Assembly (NCBI GenBank): GCA_945900965.1
Contig: CAMDKM010000004.1
Location: 60,092-124,091, forward strand
From: Bordetella parapertussis
GTDB taxonomy: Bacteria > Pseudomonadota > Gammaproteobacteria > Burkholderiales > JACQAP01
Direction: 5' to 3'
DNA length: 64,000 bases
Shown piece after piece: positions 1-9,226 of this stretch. Position 1 is the first letter of the stretch, and each line of letters begins with the position of its first letter. The notes under the pieces were generated by a model, which saw nothing but the letters and a program-made list of their open reading frames with translations, was not told the origin of the DNA and did no database searches. A program made the translations under genes and the position numbers.

Positions 1-818
1 CAGCGGTGCATGAGTTGCAGGTCGTCTTGAAAGCGCAGCGCAAGATCGTGGCTGGGCATCATGCCACCGGAGAAAAAATGATGACTCATCCAGTCGCTTT
101 CATCACGGGGCACAAACGCATAAGGCGTCGCACGATGCACAAATACGTGCATAAAGAACTTCCCATCGTCCTTCAGCCACCCGCGTACACGCTTGAAGGC
201 CTGCGGCCAGTTGCGCAGGTGTTCGAACATTTCGACCGAAACGATGCGGTCGTAGCGACGGCCGGCATCGAATTGGTTCATGTCGCAAGTGATGACCCGA
301 ACGTTGTTCAGGCCTTGTCGCGCTGCTTCGTCCATGATGTAGGCCCGTTGCGAACCCGAATTGGAAACCGCCGTGATACGGCTCGCCGGATAATGCCTGG
401 CCATCCACAAGGTCAGCGAACCCCAACCGCAGCCCAGTTCAAGCACATCCTGCCCGTTGCCGATTTCTGCACGCTCGCAAGTCGCGAGCAGGGCCGCCGC
501 TTCCGCCTGGTCGAGTGTTCTGACGCCGGGCGTCCACCAGCATGAGCTGTATTTGCGCCGCGCACCGAGCACTTCGGCAAAAAAGTCAGCCGGTACCTCG
601 TAATGTTGTTCATTGGCTTTTTCCGGCACAAGCGCGATCGGGGCGGCACGCAGGGAGGCGACAAACCTATCGGTGTGACGGGCAGCCCTGGAATCATCAA
701 GGTTGATTTCGGACAGGCGTTCTTTCAGAAGCCGTCTTATGCCCGCGCGAATCGCCAAGTCGGGCAGTAAACCCTTCTCGGCCCAGCGAATTGCCGTTGT
801 CGCCAAAGATTCAGACAT
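1..818 (-). CDS. Cyclopropane-fatty-acyl-phospholipid synthase-like SAM methyltransferase (3' end off window)
   Basis: The frame reads leftward from an ATG at 816-818 and stays open to the window edge (272 codons), so the C-terminus is missing. The middle carries a class I SAM-binding loop (VLELGCGWGSLTLW) followed by VSVEMFEHLRNW and FVHRATPYAFV, the pattern of the CFA/mycolic-acid cyclopropane synthase family. Those enzymes methylate or methylenate unsaturated acyl chains of membrane lipids at the inner membrane. The start overlaps the 3' end of the upstream photoreceptor-type regulator gene by 8 bp, so the two are translationally coupled. CFA-like genes are common neighbours of light-responsive CarH/LitR regulators, which suggests light-induced lipid modification (inference). 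Substrate is not determinable here. Confidence 0.85.
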   Translation of the reverse strand, partial: MSESLATTAIRWAEKGLLPDLAIRAGIRRLLKERLSEINLDDSRAARHTDRFVASLRAAPIALVPEKANEQHYEVPADFFAEVLGARRKYSSCWWTPGVRTLDQAEAAALLATCERAEIGNGQDVLELGCGWGSLTLWMARHYPASRITAVSNSGSQRAYIMDEAARQGLNNVRVITCDMNQFDAGRRYDRIVSVEMFEHLRNWPQAFKRVRGWLKDDGKFFMHVFVHRATPYAFVPRDESDWMSHHFFSGGMMPSHDLALRFQDDLQLMHR

Positions 819-1752
819 CGGTTTTCGCCTCGCGCCACGCCTGAATTGCAGAGGGAATCCCTTCGAGCGAGGCCATCATGGTGATGCCAGGCAGAACTTT
901 GCGCGCACGTTCCCACAATTTCCCGCCCGCCCACAATTCGACTTTGCGAGGCAACCGATTGCGCAGATCGGCAAGGCCTTCACGCGCGACATTAACAACC
1001 ATCGCCTGGCTAAAGGACAACCCCACGATATCCACGCGGTGCGCCCGTGCAGCCTCCACGATATCCCAGGCCGGCGTCTGTACACCAAGTGAAATACACT
1101 GGGCTCCTTCTGCGGATAGGCAAGCTTCCGCCATCAGCAACCCCAGTTTGTGTTGCTCGCCCGCCAATGTGGTGAGCAAAATGCGTGGCCCCTGTCCGGC
1201 ATGGGCCATTGACCCAATGGCCTGTCTTAACAGATGTTGCATTTGCTCGGCGTAAAGGTGCTCCTCAAAAATCTGGATGCGGCCCTCCAACCAGGCGCTG
1301 CCGACCAGTTCGTTAAGCGGAGCAACCACCTCAATTACGAAGCGCGGCAAGCCGAGACGCATGAGCGCGTGCTGAAGGAGCTGACGCAACTCCGTAACCT
1401 GATGCAACTTGAGCAGGCGCAGTGCTTCGTCCGAAACAAGGGACTCCCCATCGGGCCGACGGGCACTTTCCGGTAGTGTCTTTATTCGGGCGTTGAGCTC
1501 GTCCATGGACTGCGCCACGACATCGCCGGGACGCAGGCCGCTGTCCATCAAGCGGCGAATGACGCGAAGCTTCTCCAGTTGGTCGGGAGGATAGACCCGC
1601 TCGCCCTTAAGGCCGCGGGTCGGCGTCGGAAACCCGTAGCGTCGTTCCCAGACGCGCAAAGTGTCCTTCGATAGACCCGTGTCCCTTTCGACGGTGCCGA
1701 TATTTGCCAAAGTAATCTCAGTGCGTCGGATGTTCTTGTTTGTCGTGGACAT
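811..1752 (-). CDS. CarH/LitR-type MerR-family regulator with B12-binding photoreceptor domain
   Basis: A 313-residue protein. Residues about 15-85 are a MerR winged helix (SKDTLRVWERRYGFP). Residues about 105-185 match the helical cobalamin-cap domain and about 188-305 the Rossmann B12-binding domain. The Trp154-x9-Glu164-His165 signature of adenosylcobalamin-dependent CarH photoreceptors is present (WLEGRIQIFEEH), and GEQHKLG at 198-204 supplies the expected lower-ligand His201. Known members bind DNA as dark tetramers and release it when light breaks the Co-C bond. The ATG at 1752 was chosen because the MerR domain begins just after it; the frame is open to 1956 without family-like sequence. 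It is followed, with 8 bp overlap, by a CFA-like gene, a probable regulon member. Confidence 0.87.
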   Translation of the reverse strand: MSTTNKNIRRTEITLANIGTVERDTGLSKDTLRVWERRYGFPTPTRGLKGERVYPPDQLEKLRVIRRLMDSGLRPGDVVAQSMDELNARIKTLPESARRPDGESLVSDEALRLLKLHQVTELRQLLQHALMRLGLPRFVIEVVAPLNELVGSAWLEGRIQIFEEHLYAEQMQHLLRQAIGSMAHAGQGPRILLTTLAGEQHKLGLLMAEACLSAEGAQCISLGVQTPAWDIVEAARAHRVDIVGLSFSQAMVVNVAREGLADLRNRLPRKVELWAGGKLWERARKVLPGITMMASLEGIPSAIQAWREAKTDV

Positions 1753-1781
1753 GGTGGACGAAATGAGCTTGAATAAGGGCA

Positions 1782-1816
1782 ATAATAAATACGCAACGCC
1801 ATTTTGTCCAGGACAA
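1782..1816 (-). promoter_or_regulatory. Sigma-70-like promoter overlapped by a 13-bp palindrome (candidate CarH operator)
   Basis: On the minus strand a -35 TGGACA (1805-1810) and a -10 TATTAT (1782-1787) are separated by 17 bp, about 30 bp upstream of the regulator ATG. The perfect palindrome TTGTCCAGGACAA (1804-1816) covers the -35 box. A further TGTCCAG half-site lies at 1848-1854. This geometry suits autorepression in the dark by the MerR-B12 regulator. The motif matches are seen; binding is inferred. Confidence 0.5.
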
Positions 1817-1935
1817 CTGGTGGCTTCGAAATTTAATAATGGTGTTCTGTCCAGCAAATCAGAGACTTGGAGCCGCGGGCGGTAGAGGAGCCAGGTAGCT
1901 GCCGGTCGATTCACCAATTGGAGCGCGGGAATCCA

Positions 1936-2480
1936 ATGATCATGTCCCGGCAACATTTCAAATCCAAAGTCAGTAGGGCGGCATTTCTGGCTTGTTTACT
2001 GGTGAATCCCGCTCACAGCGTAGCGGATGAAGTGGTTTTGGAAACCGGAGGCTTGTTGAGCCCCTATTTTTTCTCAGCGACGGCAATCGTCCCAATGCCG
2101 CCGAGGGATGGGATCTCGGGATCACACCGATCCGGCGGGCGGAATATTGGCGGCACGAGCAAGCGGGCTGGAAGTTCGGGATGACGCTGCTCCCTTTCTA
2201 TTTGAAGACAAACCAACGCCTGTCGAACGACTTGGTCTCGCAAGACAGGACATTTCGCAAGGATGATCAGGTGGACGTGGAATACCAATTCCATAACGTG
2301 CGCGGCACCCCGTCCTACCGACTTCATTACGACGAAGTCGCGACGATTCGTCTCGGCGGGTCGTTGATCCTCCGATACGCTGAGATCAATTTCTCCGATC
2401 AAAGCCAGACAGCACGGAGCTCGGGCTTGATCGCGTTTCCCCTGGTGCATTGGGAGTATCAGAGACTCATGAGCCTATGA
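1936..2480 (+). pseudogene. Frameshifted exported beta-strand-rich protein (probable outer-membrane protein remnant)
   Basis: Two consecutive frames read as one protein if a single indel near 2105-2112 is corrected. The first (from ATG 1936 or 1942) gives a signal peptide ending near PAHSVADE, then LLSPYFFSATAIVPMPPRDG. The second continues WDLGITPIRRAEYWRHEQ into aromatic-rich alternating segments to about 2440. The first frame otherwise stops at 2184. The continuation runs into unrelated sequence (an AraC fragment) near 2440-2475, so the 3' end is also lost. Divergent from the photoreceptor gene and possibly once part of its regulon. No family is assigned; a sequencing indel could explain the frameshift but not the missing 3' end. 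Confidence 0.55.
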
Positions 2481-2713
2481 CCTATTTGGCCGATTGGAGA
2501 CTCGAACTCGCCGCCGATTCGCTGCGCACGACAAGCCGCGGCGTATTACAGATCGCCGGGGAGGTTGGCTACGATTCCGAGGCGGCCTTTAACCGGGCAT
2601 TCAAGCGCCGCTTCGATTTACCTCCGGCGCGGTATCGCAAGGATTGGCAGATGAGCGCGCGGGGTAGTGTGGATACTGGCCTCGGTCACGGCGAAACTGC
2701 GCCGGCAAAGTAA
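2450..2713 (+). pseudogene. C-terminal fragment of an AraC-family regulator
   Basis: The frame encodes PMTYLADWRLELAADSL, then IAGEVGYDSEAAFNRAFKRRF and LPPARYRKDW, which is the second helix-turn-helix of AraC/XylS regulators with its usual PxxYL...W lead-in. Nothing resembling the first helix-turn-helix or the ligand domain lies upstream; the sequence joins the end of the decayed outer-membrane-type gene instead. It is therefore a truncated, non-functional fragment fused by deletion or recombination to the preceding remnant. Confidence 0.75.
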
Positions 2714-2873
2714 GCGGCGGACATCCTTCTGAAAATTGTGCCGATGGTCCTCGGTCAATAGGAGTGGGGCCGACCGCCATCGATGGACGACTCTGGAGTA
2801 CTCTGGACGAAAGAGCCGCGCGTTGGTCGCGACGCCATCGTTAACCAAGCCTCAACGCGGGTTTGTCACCGAA

Positions 2874-3626
2874 TCATTCAACGTCTCTCGAATAACGTTC
2901 GTGCAACTCGGCTGGCCGAACTGCACGCTTCCTCATTCGAATATTGAGGAATTCGACCGCCACGGCGAACGCCATGGAGAAGTACACATAACCCTTTGGA
3001 ATATGGTGATCGAAGCCATCGGCGATCAGGACAACGCCGATCACCAGCAGGAAGGCGAGGGCAAGCATCTTGATGGTGGGGTGCGCCGAGACGACGCGTC
3101 CGATGCCTCCGGCAAAGGCCATCATCAACAGCACCGAGACAATGACGGCGGCAATCATGATTTCCACCTGATCCACCAGGCCCACGGCGGTAATGATCGA
3201 ATCAAAGGAAAACACGATGTCGATGATTGCAATTTGAAGAATAACCGCAGACATGGTCGCGTGGACCATTGCGGATGCCTCGCCTTTTTCTCCTTCCAGC
3301 AGCTGATGAATCTCCTTGGTACTTTTCCAGAGCAGAAAAACGCCGCCGCCGATGAGGATGAGGTCGCGACCGGATATGTCGTTGGCGAGTATCGAAAAGA
3401 GGGGTTGGGTCAGCCCAACGATCCAGGCAAGCAGGAACAAAAGGCCTATGCGCATGAACATGGCGAAAAACAGGCCAATCCGCCGTGCAAAGTTGCGGCG
3501 CGCCTCTGGAAGTTTGTCGACCAGGATGGAAATAAAAATAATATTGTCCACCCCCAGCACCAACTCAAGGGCCGTCAGCGTGAGAAATGCGACCCACATC
3601 TGCGGGTCGGCCATCAGTTCAATCAT
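2874..3626 (-). CDS. TerC-family integral membrane protein
   Basis: 250 residues with about seven hydrophobic segments. It contains the family's conserved acidic membrane motifs LELVLGVDNIIFISI near the N-terminus and IVFSFDSIITAVGL in the second half. TerC/YgdQ-type proteins are linked to tellurite resistance and, in characterised members, to export of metals such as Mn2+ or metalation of exported proteins. Full length for the short family form. It is transcribed alone and followed leftward by a 160-bp gap and the decayed AraC fragment. The substrate cannot be read from sequence. Confidence 0.9.
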   Translation of the reverse strand: MIELMADPQMWVAFLTLTALELVLGVDNIIFISILVDKLPEARRNFARRIGLFFAMFMRIGLLFLLAWIVGLTQPLFSILANDISGRDLILIGGGVFLLWKSTKEIHQLLEGEKGEASAMVHATMSAVILQIAIIDIVFSFDSIITAVGLVDQVEIMIAAVIVSVLLMMAFAGGIGRVVSAHPTIKMLALAFLLVIGVVLIADGFDHHIPKGYVYFSMAFAVAVEFLNIRMRKRAVRPAELHERYSRDVE

Positions 3627-3668
3627 GTGAACTCTCCAGAAAGGAATCAGTTACTTTTAAAATGCTGG

Positions 3669-3688
3669 ATTTCCGTTTTCACGGGAAT
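3669..3688. repeat. dRS3-like palindrome, degenerate copy
   Basis: The 20 bp fit ATTYCC-N8-GGGAAT with one arm mismatch, preceded by GCTGG. It sits between the TerC gene start and the 3' end of the RND permease. Other copies are at 32586, 36983 and 49670. Confidence 0.6.
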
Positions 3689-3801
3689 GACATTCGGGCC
3701 TTTACCCAGTGTTTCTTTGGCAACCATATTGCACGAAATAAGGATTTCCCAACTTTAATGCAACTGCGGGTGTCTGTGAACGGGGAGCTGCCTGAATGCG
3801 A

Positions 3802-6800
3802 CTACGTGCCACCGCCCGGGCCGTTACTCGCAGACAACGCAGCCTCTTTACCGCGCATTCGAGTTATACCGCGTAGCGAAGTCTGCACGAAATCATCCAC
3901 GTAGGTATACACCACCGGAATCACCAGCAGGCTAAGAAAGGTGGACGTGATCAAACCGCCAATCACCACAATCGCCATGGGCGAACGGAAGCTCGGGTCG
4001 GTGCCAAAGCCAATGGCGATGGGAAACATGCCCGCACCCATGGCGATGGTGGTCATGACAATCGGGCGGGCGCGTTTGTGGCAGGCATCAAGCAGCGCAT
4101 CGCGGCGGCTCATGCCATGATCGCGCCGTGCCATGATGGCGTATTCCACCAGCAGGATGGAATTCTTGGTGGCGATGCCGATCAGCATGATCATGCCGAT
4201 CATGGCGGGCATGCTCAAATCGGTGCGGGTGATGAACAAGGCCAGTATCGCGCCGGGGATCGACAGGATCAGTGCCACCAGTATGGTGACCGGCTGCACC
4301 CAGGCGTGGAACAGCAACACGAGCACGATGTAAATGCACAACACGCCAGTCAGCATGGCGAGCAGGAAACTGGCCGCCAGCTCGGCCATCGCCTCCGCAT
4401 CGCCCACCGTGGTCTTGATGATGCCGGGCGGCAGATTCGACAGGCTGGGCAGAGCGTCGGAGAGCGTCTGCACCTTGCCGAGAGGCATGCCGTTCAACTC
4501 GATTTCAAAATTGATATTGCGCAGGCGGTCGTAACGGTCGATCTGCGCGGGGCCGCTGTTGATTGCCAGTGTGGCAACGTTGCCCAGCGGCACCGGCCCA
4601 CGTGCGCCGGGAATGGCCATGCGTTCTATGAGGGCCAGGTCTTGGCGTGCCTCGGCCGTGAGCTTGACCACCACGGGAATCTGTCGCTGTGACAAGTTGA
4701 GCTTGGCGAGTCCCTGATCATAGTCACCGGCGGTGGCGATGCGCAGCGTGTCCGCAATGGCCGCGGAGGTGACGCCCAGATCCGCCGCCCGCGCGAAGTC
4801 GGGCCGCACGACCAGTTCCGGGCGCTGCAGGCTCGAGGTGGAGGTGACATTGCCGATGCCGGGAATGCCGCGCAATTCGTTGCCCACGCGTTGCGCGTGA
4901 GCCGACAGTGCCGCGCCGTCCTCGCCCGCCAGCACCAGAATGTATTTTTCGTTCGCTCCACCAAAGCCTACGTTGATGCGGGCGCCGGGAATGACTTCGA
5001 GCGCCTGGCGCAATTGTGCCTCGATGGCCTGCTTGGTCAGGCCACGCCTTTCCCCGCGCGGGGTCAGATTAAGCGTCAGGGTTGCCTTGCGTGCTTCCGC
5101 CGCACCAGGCGGGGCAAACGGATCGCTCCCGGCCGTGCCGCCGCCCACCGCGGTATAGACCATGCGTACGTCGGGATTGGTTTCCACTTTCAGTCGCGCC
5201 TGCTCGGCAACGGCCAGGGTTTGTTTGAAGGTACTGCCGGGAGGAAGGGAAATATAGACCTGGGTCTGCGCCAGATCGTCCGGCGGAATAAAGCCACCGG
5301 CGATCTGCCCGGTAAACAGCGGCGCGCACGAACCCGCGCTGAATAGGACAACGGCCAACAGGGTCGTGTTGCGATGCTTCAGGCACCACTGCGCCGCTTT
5401 CATGTAAGCGGAAATCCAGGGCGGTTCGCGATGAATGCCCTTCGGGGCCTTGAGCAGGTAAGCCGACATCATGGGCGTGAGCATGCGTGCCACCACCAGG
5501 GAGAAAAACACCGCGATCGCCGCCGTCCAGCCGAACTGCACGAAGAATCGTCCCGGAACGCCGCTCATGAACGCGGTGGGCAGGAATACGGCGATCAGCG
5601 TGAACGTGGTGGCGATCACTGCCAGTCCGATTTCATCGGCCGCCTCCATCGCCGCCTGAAAGGGCGGCTTGCCCGCGCGCAGATGGCGCATGATGTTCTC
5701 GATCTCGACAATGGCGTCGTCCACCAGAATGCCCACCACCAGAGAGAGCGAAAGCAGGGTGATGACGTTGATGGTGAAACCCATCAGATGCATCACCAGG
5801 AAGGTGGGAATCACCGACAGCGGCAGCGCGATGGCCGAGACAAACGTTGCACGAAAGTCCCGCAGGAAAAACCACACCACCAGCACGGCGAGAATGGCGC
5901 CTTCCAACATCAATACCATCGAGCCTTGGTAGTTGTCCTTCACCGGATCGACGAAGTTGAACGCCTCGACGATGGTCACATCGGGGTGCTCCGATTTGAG
6001 CTGTTCCAGCGCGGCGCGCACGCCCTCGGAAACCTCGATTTCACCGGCGCCGCGCGAGCGGGTGATTTCAAAACCCACCACGGGCTTGCCATCTAGCAGC
6101 GCGGCGGAGCGGCGCTCGGCCACGGTGTCGCTCACATTCGCTACCTGATCCATGCGCACGCGGCGTCCGTCGGTCAACACAATTTCCATCGCTGCGAGTT
6201 CGCGTGCCGAGTGCACCGTGGCGATGGTGCGCACCGACTGTTCGGCGCCGCCCAGATCGGCGCGCCCGCCTGAGGCTTCCTGTTGCACCTGGCGCAGTTG
6301 GCGGGAAATATCGGCGGCGGTGGCATTGAGCGCCAACAGCTTGTTGGGGTCGAGTTCGACCCACACCTCGCGGGTGACACCGCCAACCCGGCTCACCGCG
6401 CCCACGCCGCGCACCGCCAGCATGGCTTTGGCGATCTGGTTGTCGACAAACCAGGATAGCGATTCGTCGTCCATGCGCGTGGATGCCACCGTGTAGGTCA
6501 GAATCGGCATGCCGGCCAATTCCATTTTTTGCACGATGGGGTCGCGCAGATCGGCCGGCAGATCGGAGCGCACGCGCTGCACCGCGTCGCGCACATCGTC
6601 CAAGGCTTCCTGCAATTGGCGTTCGAGCCGGAATTCCACCGTTACCGTCGCCAGGCCGTCCTGCACGCGGGTATAGATGTGTTTGATGCCTTGAATGGTG
6701 GCGACCGAGTTCTCGATCTTGCGCGCGACCTCGGTTTCCATCTGCGCCGGTGCCGCGCCGGGCAGGGAGGCGCTGACCATCACCGTGGGCAACTCGATAT

Positions 6801-6924
6801 CGGGAAAATTCTGGATCTTCATCGCGCTGAAGCTCATCAGCCCGGCCAGCGTGAGCAGGATGAACAGCAGCAGCGCCGGAATCGGATTGCGGATCGAGGC
6901 GGCGGATACGTTGAAATTCATCAT
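3802..6924 (-). CDS. RND efflux permease, HAE1 family (AcrB/MdtB-like)
   Basis: 1040 residues, the normal length of hydrophobe/amphiphile RND pumps. The N-terminus (MNFNVSAASIRNPIPALLLF) is the first membrane helix. The proton-relay pair is visible in transmembrane helix 4 (GILVDDAIVEIENI), and the second repeat has MIGMIMLIGIATKNSILLVEY. It would pump drugs, metals-organics or lipophilic compounds across the envelope using the proton gradient, as a trimer with the adaptor encoded just upstream and an outer-membrane channel encoded elsewhere. An inverted repeat (6943-7082) lies in the gap to the adaptor gene. Substrate unknown. Confidence 0.95.
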   Translation of the reverse strand: MMNFNVSAASIRNPIPALLLFILLTLAGLMSFSAMKIQNFPDIELPTVMVSASLPGAAPAQMETEVARKIENSVATIQGIKHIYTRVQDGLATVTVEFRLERQLQEALDDVRDAVQRVRSDLPADLRDPIVQKMELAGMPILTYTVASTRMDDESLSWFVDNQIAKAMLAVRGVGAVSRVGGVTREVWVELDPNKLLALNATAADISRQLRQVQQEASGGRADLGGAEQSVRTIATVHSARELAAMEIVLTDGRRVRMDQVANVSDTVAERRSAALLDGKPVVGFEITRSRGAGEIEVSEGVRAALEQLKSEHPDVTIVEAFNFVDPVKDNYQGSMVLMLEGAILAVLVVWFFLRDFRATFVSAIALPLSVIPTFLVMHLMGFTINVITLLSLSLVVGILVDDAIVEIENIMRHLRAGKPPFQAAMEAADEIGLAVIATTFTLIAVFLPTAFMSGVPGRFFVQFGWTAAIAVFFSLVVARMLTPMMSAYLLKAPKGIHREPPWISAYMKAAQWCLKHRNTTLLAVVLFSAGSCAPLFTGQIAGGFIPPDDLAQTQVYISLPPGSTFKQTLAVAEQARLKVETNPDVRMVYTAVGGGTAGSDPFAPPGAAEARKATLTLNLTPRGERRGLTKQAIEAQLRQALEVIPGARINVGFGGANEKYILVLAGEDGAALSAHAQRVGNELRGIPGIGNVTSTSSLQRPELVVRPDFARAADLGVTSAAIADTLRIATAGDYDQGLAKLNLSQRQIPVVVKLTAEARQDLALIERMAIPGARGPVPLGNVATLAINSGPAQIDRYDRLRNINFEIELNGMPLGKVQTLSDALPSLSNLPPGIIKTTVGDAEAMAELAASFLLAMLTGVLCIYIVLVLLFHAWVQPVTILVALILSIPGAILALFITRTDLSMPAMIGMIMLIGIATKNSILLVEYAIMARRDHGMSRRDALLDACHKRARPIVMTTIAMGAGMFPIAIGFGTDPSFRSPMAIVVIGGLITSTFLSLLVIPVVYTYVDDFVQTSLRGITRMRGKEAALSASNGPGGGT

Positions 6925-6942
6925 CTAAAAAAAGCGGTTGAA

Positions 6943-7082
6943 CCACAGAGACACCGAGACACAGAGAGCGCGCAGAGATTCAAAACTCTGAATCTGTCTG
7001 CACGATTGCGCGAAACATTAGCAGAGTCGGCAATGCAACGGGTTGGAGTGATGTATTCCTCTGCGCCTCTGTGTCTCTGTGG
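6943..7082. repeat. Long inverted repeat, CACAGAG family, copy A1
   Basis: Left arm 6943-6966 (CCACAGAGACACCGAGACAC...) pairs with the right arm at about 7058-7082, around a 90-nt centre without a convincing ORF. It lies between adaptor and permease genes of one RND operon, so the mRNA would carry the hairpin. Related copies are at 15413, 27209, 32717 and 46189. Confidence 0.8.
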
Positions 7083-7115
7083 TGCAGAATTCAGTTTGCA
7101 AGGCATGCGATCCGC

Positions 7116-8264
7116 TCAGCGTGCGTTATTGACTTCTGACAACGGCGGCGTTTGCGGTTGCGCCACGGCCTCGACCACGCGCACCGTGTCGCCGTCGCCC
7201 AGAAAGCCGCCACCAGAGGCGACTACGCGGACATCTGGGGGAAGTCCGCTGATGATTTCCACACGCTCACCGACGCGACGGCCGGTCTCCACCTTGCTCA
7301 TGGTTACCCGGGAGTCACTTCCAATCTTGAATACATAACTGAAACCATCGCGTAACAACACCGCACTTTGCGGCAGCGTCATCGCACTTAGCATGCCCAA
7401 CTCGAATTCCCCGCGCGCAAACATGCCGGCCTTGATTGCTCCCGGAGCAGGCAAATCGACATATACCAACCCATTGCGTGTTTGCGGATCGACCGTGGGT
7501 CCGATCATGCGCACCCGGCCCTCGGCCGTTGCACCTCCCGCGGCGGTGAGCCGCGCACTCATTCCCGGTTTGACGCGCGACAAATCGGTGGCTTGCACTT
7601 CCGCGCGCCATTCCAGCCGTCTGCCGCGAATCAGACGAAACAACTCCTGCCCCGGCTGCACCACCGCGCCCACTGTGGCTATCCGCGCGGAAATCACCCC
7701 GTCGTCGGGGGCCGAGATGCGAGTCTGGGATAGTCTGACTTCGTCCGCGGCGAGCCGTGCTTTGAGTGAACTCAGTCGTGCCCGCGCGGTCGTTTCAGCG
7801 GTGGCAGATTGACTGTATTGCTGAGGGCTGATGAAGCCGCTTTCCTGCAATTGTCGGGAACGCTCGGCGTTGGCGACTGCTTCCGCCAGCGTAGCCTCGG
7901 CCTCCGCGATGCCCGCCCGGGTCTGTTGCAGCTCCGCGCCAATGGTGTCTCCCTGCAGGCGCGCAAGCAGTTGCCCGCGGCGAACTCGATCCCCGACGTT
8001 GACCAGCACTTCCAAGGTACGCAAGCCTGCCGCTTCCGCACCGATGACTGCCTCCTGCCAGGCTGCCACACTGCCATTGGCCTCGATCTTCTGCGGCCAG
8101 GAGATTTGCTCTGCAACGGTAGTGGTGACGGTCAGCGCGGGTTTAGGCGAGACGGAAGCGGATGAGCCCGGCGAACGATTGCGGTCCGAGGTACGCAGCA
8201 GTGTTCCGGCAGTGACTGCCGCAACAAGCGCCACCAGTGTCAAGGCTATCCAGCGAGTTTTCAT
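7116..8264 (-). CDS. RND efflux periplasmic adaptor (membrane fusion protein, HlyD/AcrA family)
   Basis: 382 residues from the ATG at 8264, beginning MKTRWIALTLVALVAAVTAG, a signal anchor. It then has the biotinyl-lipoyl half motif (GLRTLEVLVNVGDRVRRGQL), a coiled-coil hairpin rich in Ala/Glu/Arg, the returning lipoyl half (ISAPDDGVISARIATVGAVV) and the beta-barrel and membrane-proximal domains. It bridges the RND permease downstream to an outer-membrane channel. ATGs at 8279 and 8282 are possible starts; no clear Shine-Dalgarno decides between them. The frame is open to 9074, but the upstream part is antisense to nasT and is not family-like. Confidence 0.9.
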   Translation of the reverse strand: MKTRWIALTLVALVAAVTAGTLLRTSDRNRSPGSSASVSPKPALTVTTTVAEQISWPQKIEANGSVAAWQEAVIGAEAAGLRTLEVLVNVGDRVRRGQLLARLQGDTIGAELQQTRAGIAEAEATLAEAVANAERSRQLQESGFISPQQYSQSATAETTARARLSSLKARLAADEVRLSQTRISAPDDGVISARIATVGAVVQPGQELFRLIRGRRLEWRAEVQATDLSRVKPGMSARLTAAGGATAEGRVRMIGPTVDPQTRNGLVYVDLPAPGAIKAGMFARGEFELGMLSAMTLPQSAVLLRDGFSYVFKIGSDSRVTMSKVETGRRVGERVEIISGLPPDVRVVASGGGFLGDGDTVRVVEAVAQPQTPPLSEVNNAR

Positions 8265-8531
8265 GATTTCGTCGGTCATCATAGTATAAACGTGGCATTG
8301 CCTTTTTATTAAGCGGCTTCGCGCGAACTGCCCGGTTTCTTTGAGGGGGCTGGCGCGGAGTTCAACGCGGCATTTCGTTTGCGACTCACTGGCCTTGCTT
8401 GCACGCCGTTTGATGGCCGCGACGAGTTCGACATCGGTTTCGCGTCCCTGTGCAGGCTGTCGCGGATTTGCTGGCCCACATACTGCTGAACTCGTCCGGT
8501 TCGTCAGTGATGCGGCGGGAAGCAGGCAGCG

Positions 8532-9104
8532 ATGAAGATCATGGTGGTTGATGAAGACAGCGGGCGCAGATTGATCTTGCGCAATGGGCTGGAACGCGCC
8601 GGGCATGTTGTGGTGTCGGCCGGTCTGGGCGCAGGAAATTTGCCGGATCTGGTGGCGCAGTCGCAACCCGACGTGATTGTCATCGATACCAACTCGCCGG
8701 ATCGCGATACCCTGGAACACGTTGTTCTTATTACCGAAGGTACGCCGCGTCCGATCGTCATGTTTTCCGCGGACAACAACATCGAAAAAATTCGCGACGC
8801 GGTGCGCGCCGGCGTCAGCGCCTATGTGGTGGACGGACTTTCGTCCGAGCGCGTGCAGCCGATCATCGATGTGGCGATCGCCCGCTTCGAGCCCTTGCAG
8901 ACCCTGCGCGCGGACTTGCTCGACGCGAAGTCCCGGCTTACCGAGCGCAAGACGATTGAACGAGCCAAGGGCTTGTTGATGAAAAAGAAAACACTCAGCG
9001 AAGACGATGCCTTTCGGCTGTTGCGAAAGATGGCGATGGACGAGAACCTCACGCTCGGCCAAGTTTCTGCGCAAGTGGTGCGTGCCGCCAAATTGTTGTT
9101 CTGA
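8532..9104 (+). CDS. nasT: NasT-type response regulator with ANTAR RNA-binding domain
   Basis: 190 residues. The N-terminal receiver-like domain has an acidic patch (VVDEDS) and Asp52 in VIVIDTNSP but no obvious conserved Lys. Residues about 128-188 form the ANTAR domain (ERKTIERAKGLLMKKK, then DAFRLLRKMAMDENLTL). NasT proteins bind paired hexaloop hairpins in nitrate-assimilation leaders and stop a terminator from forming; they are normally held inactive by the nitrate sensor NasS. No NasS is seen in the window. A matching leader lies at 10795-10917, downstream of an inserted IS1380-family element. The 250 bp upstream show no recognised motif. Confidence 0.9.
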   Translation: MKIMVVDEDSGRRLILRNGLERAGHVVVSAGLGAGNLPDLVAQSQPDVIVIDTNSPDRDTLEHVVLITEGTPRPIVMFSADNNIEKIRDAVRAGVSAYVVDGLSSERVQPIIDVAIARFEPLQTLRADLLDAKSRLTERKTIERAKGLLMKKKTLSEDDAFRLLRKMAMDENLTLGQVSAQVVRAAKLLF

Positions 9105-9118
9105 CGCTTCGTCGTTCC

Positions 9119-9166
9119 CATACCATTTTGGTGCAATGCCGTGCCAGGATGCACTTCATCGGGGCG
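9119..9166 (+). promoter_or_regulatory. Two NtrC-like enhancer boxes
   Basis: Box 1 (9119-9135) is CATACC-N5-GGTGCA and box 2 (9150-9166) is TGCACT-N5-GGGGCG, against the NtrC consensus TGCACY-N5-RGTGCA. Each has one strong half-site. Their centres are 31 bp apart, about three helical turns, the usual arrangement for cooperative NtrC dimers. They begin 15 bp after nasT. Without the IS they would sit about 120 and 150 bp upstream of the sigma-54 start site at about 10777. Confidence 0.5.
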
Positions 9167-9226
9167 CTTACTCGTTTGTCGGGCAACGACGGTTTTGGCC
9201 CGATCGCTAGAAGATTTTCCAATTAA

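Noticed and set aside
8341..8535. Possible small gene upstream of nasT
   Set aside because: No ribosome site, no conserved-looking segment; overlaps the nasT start.
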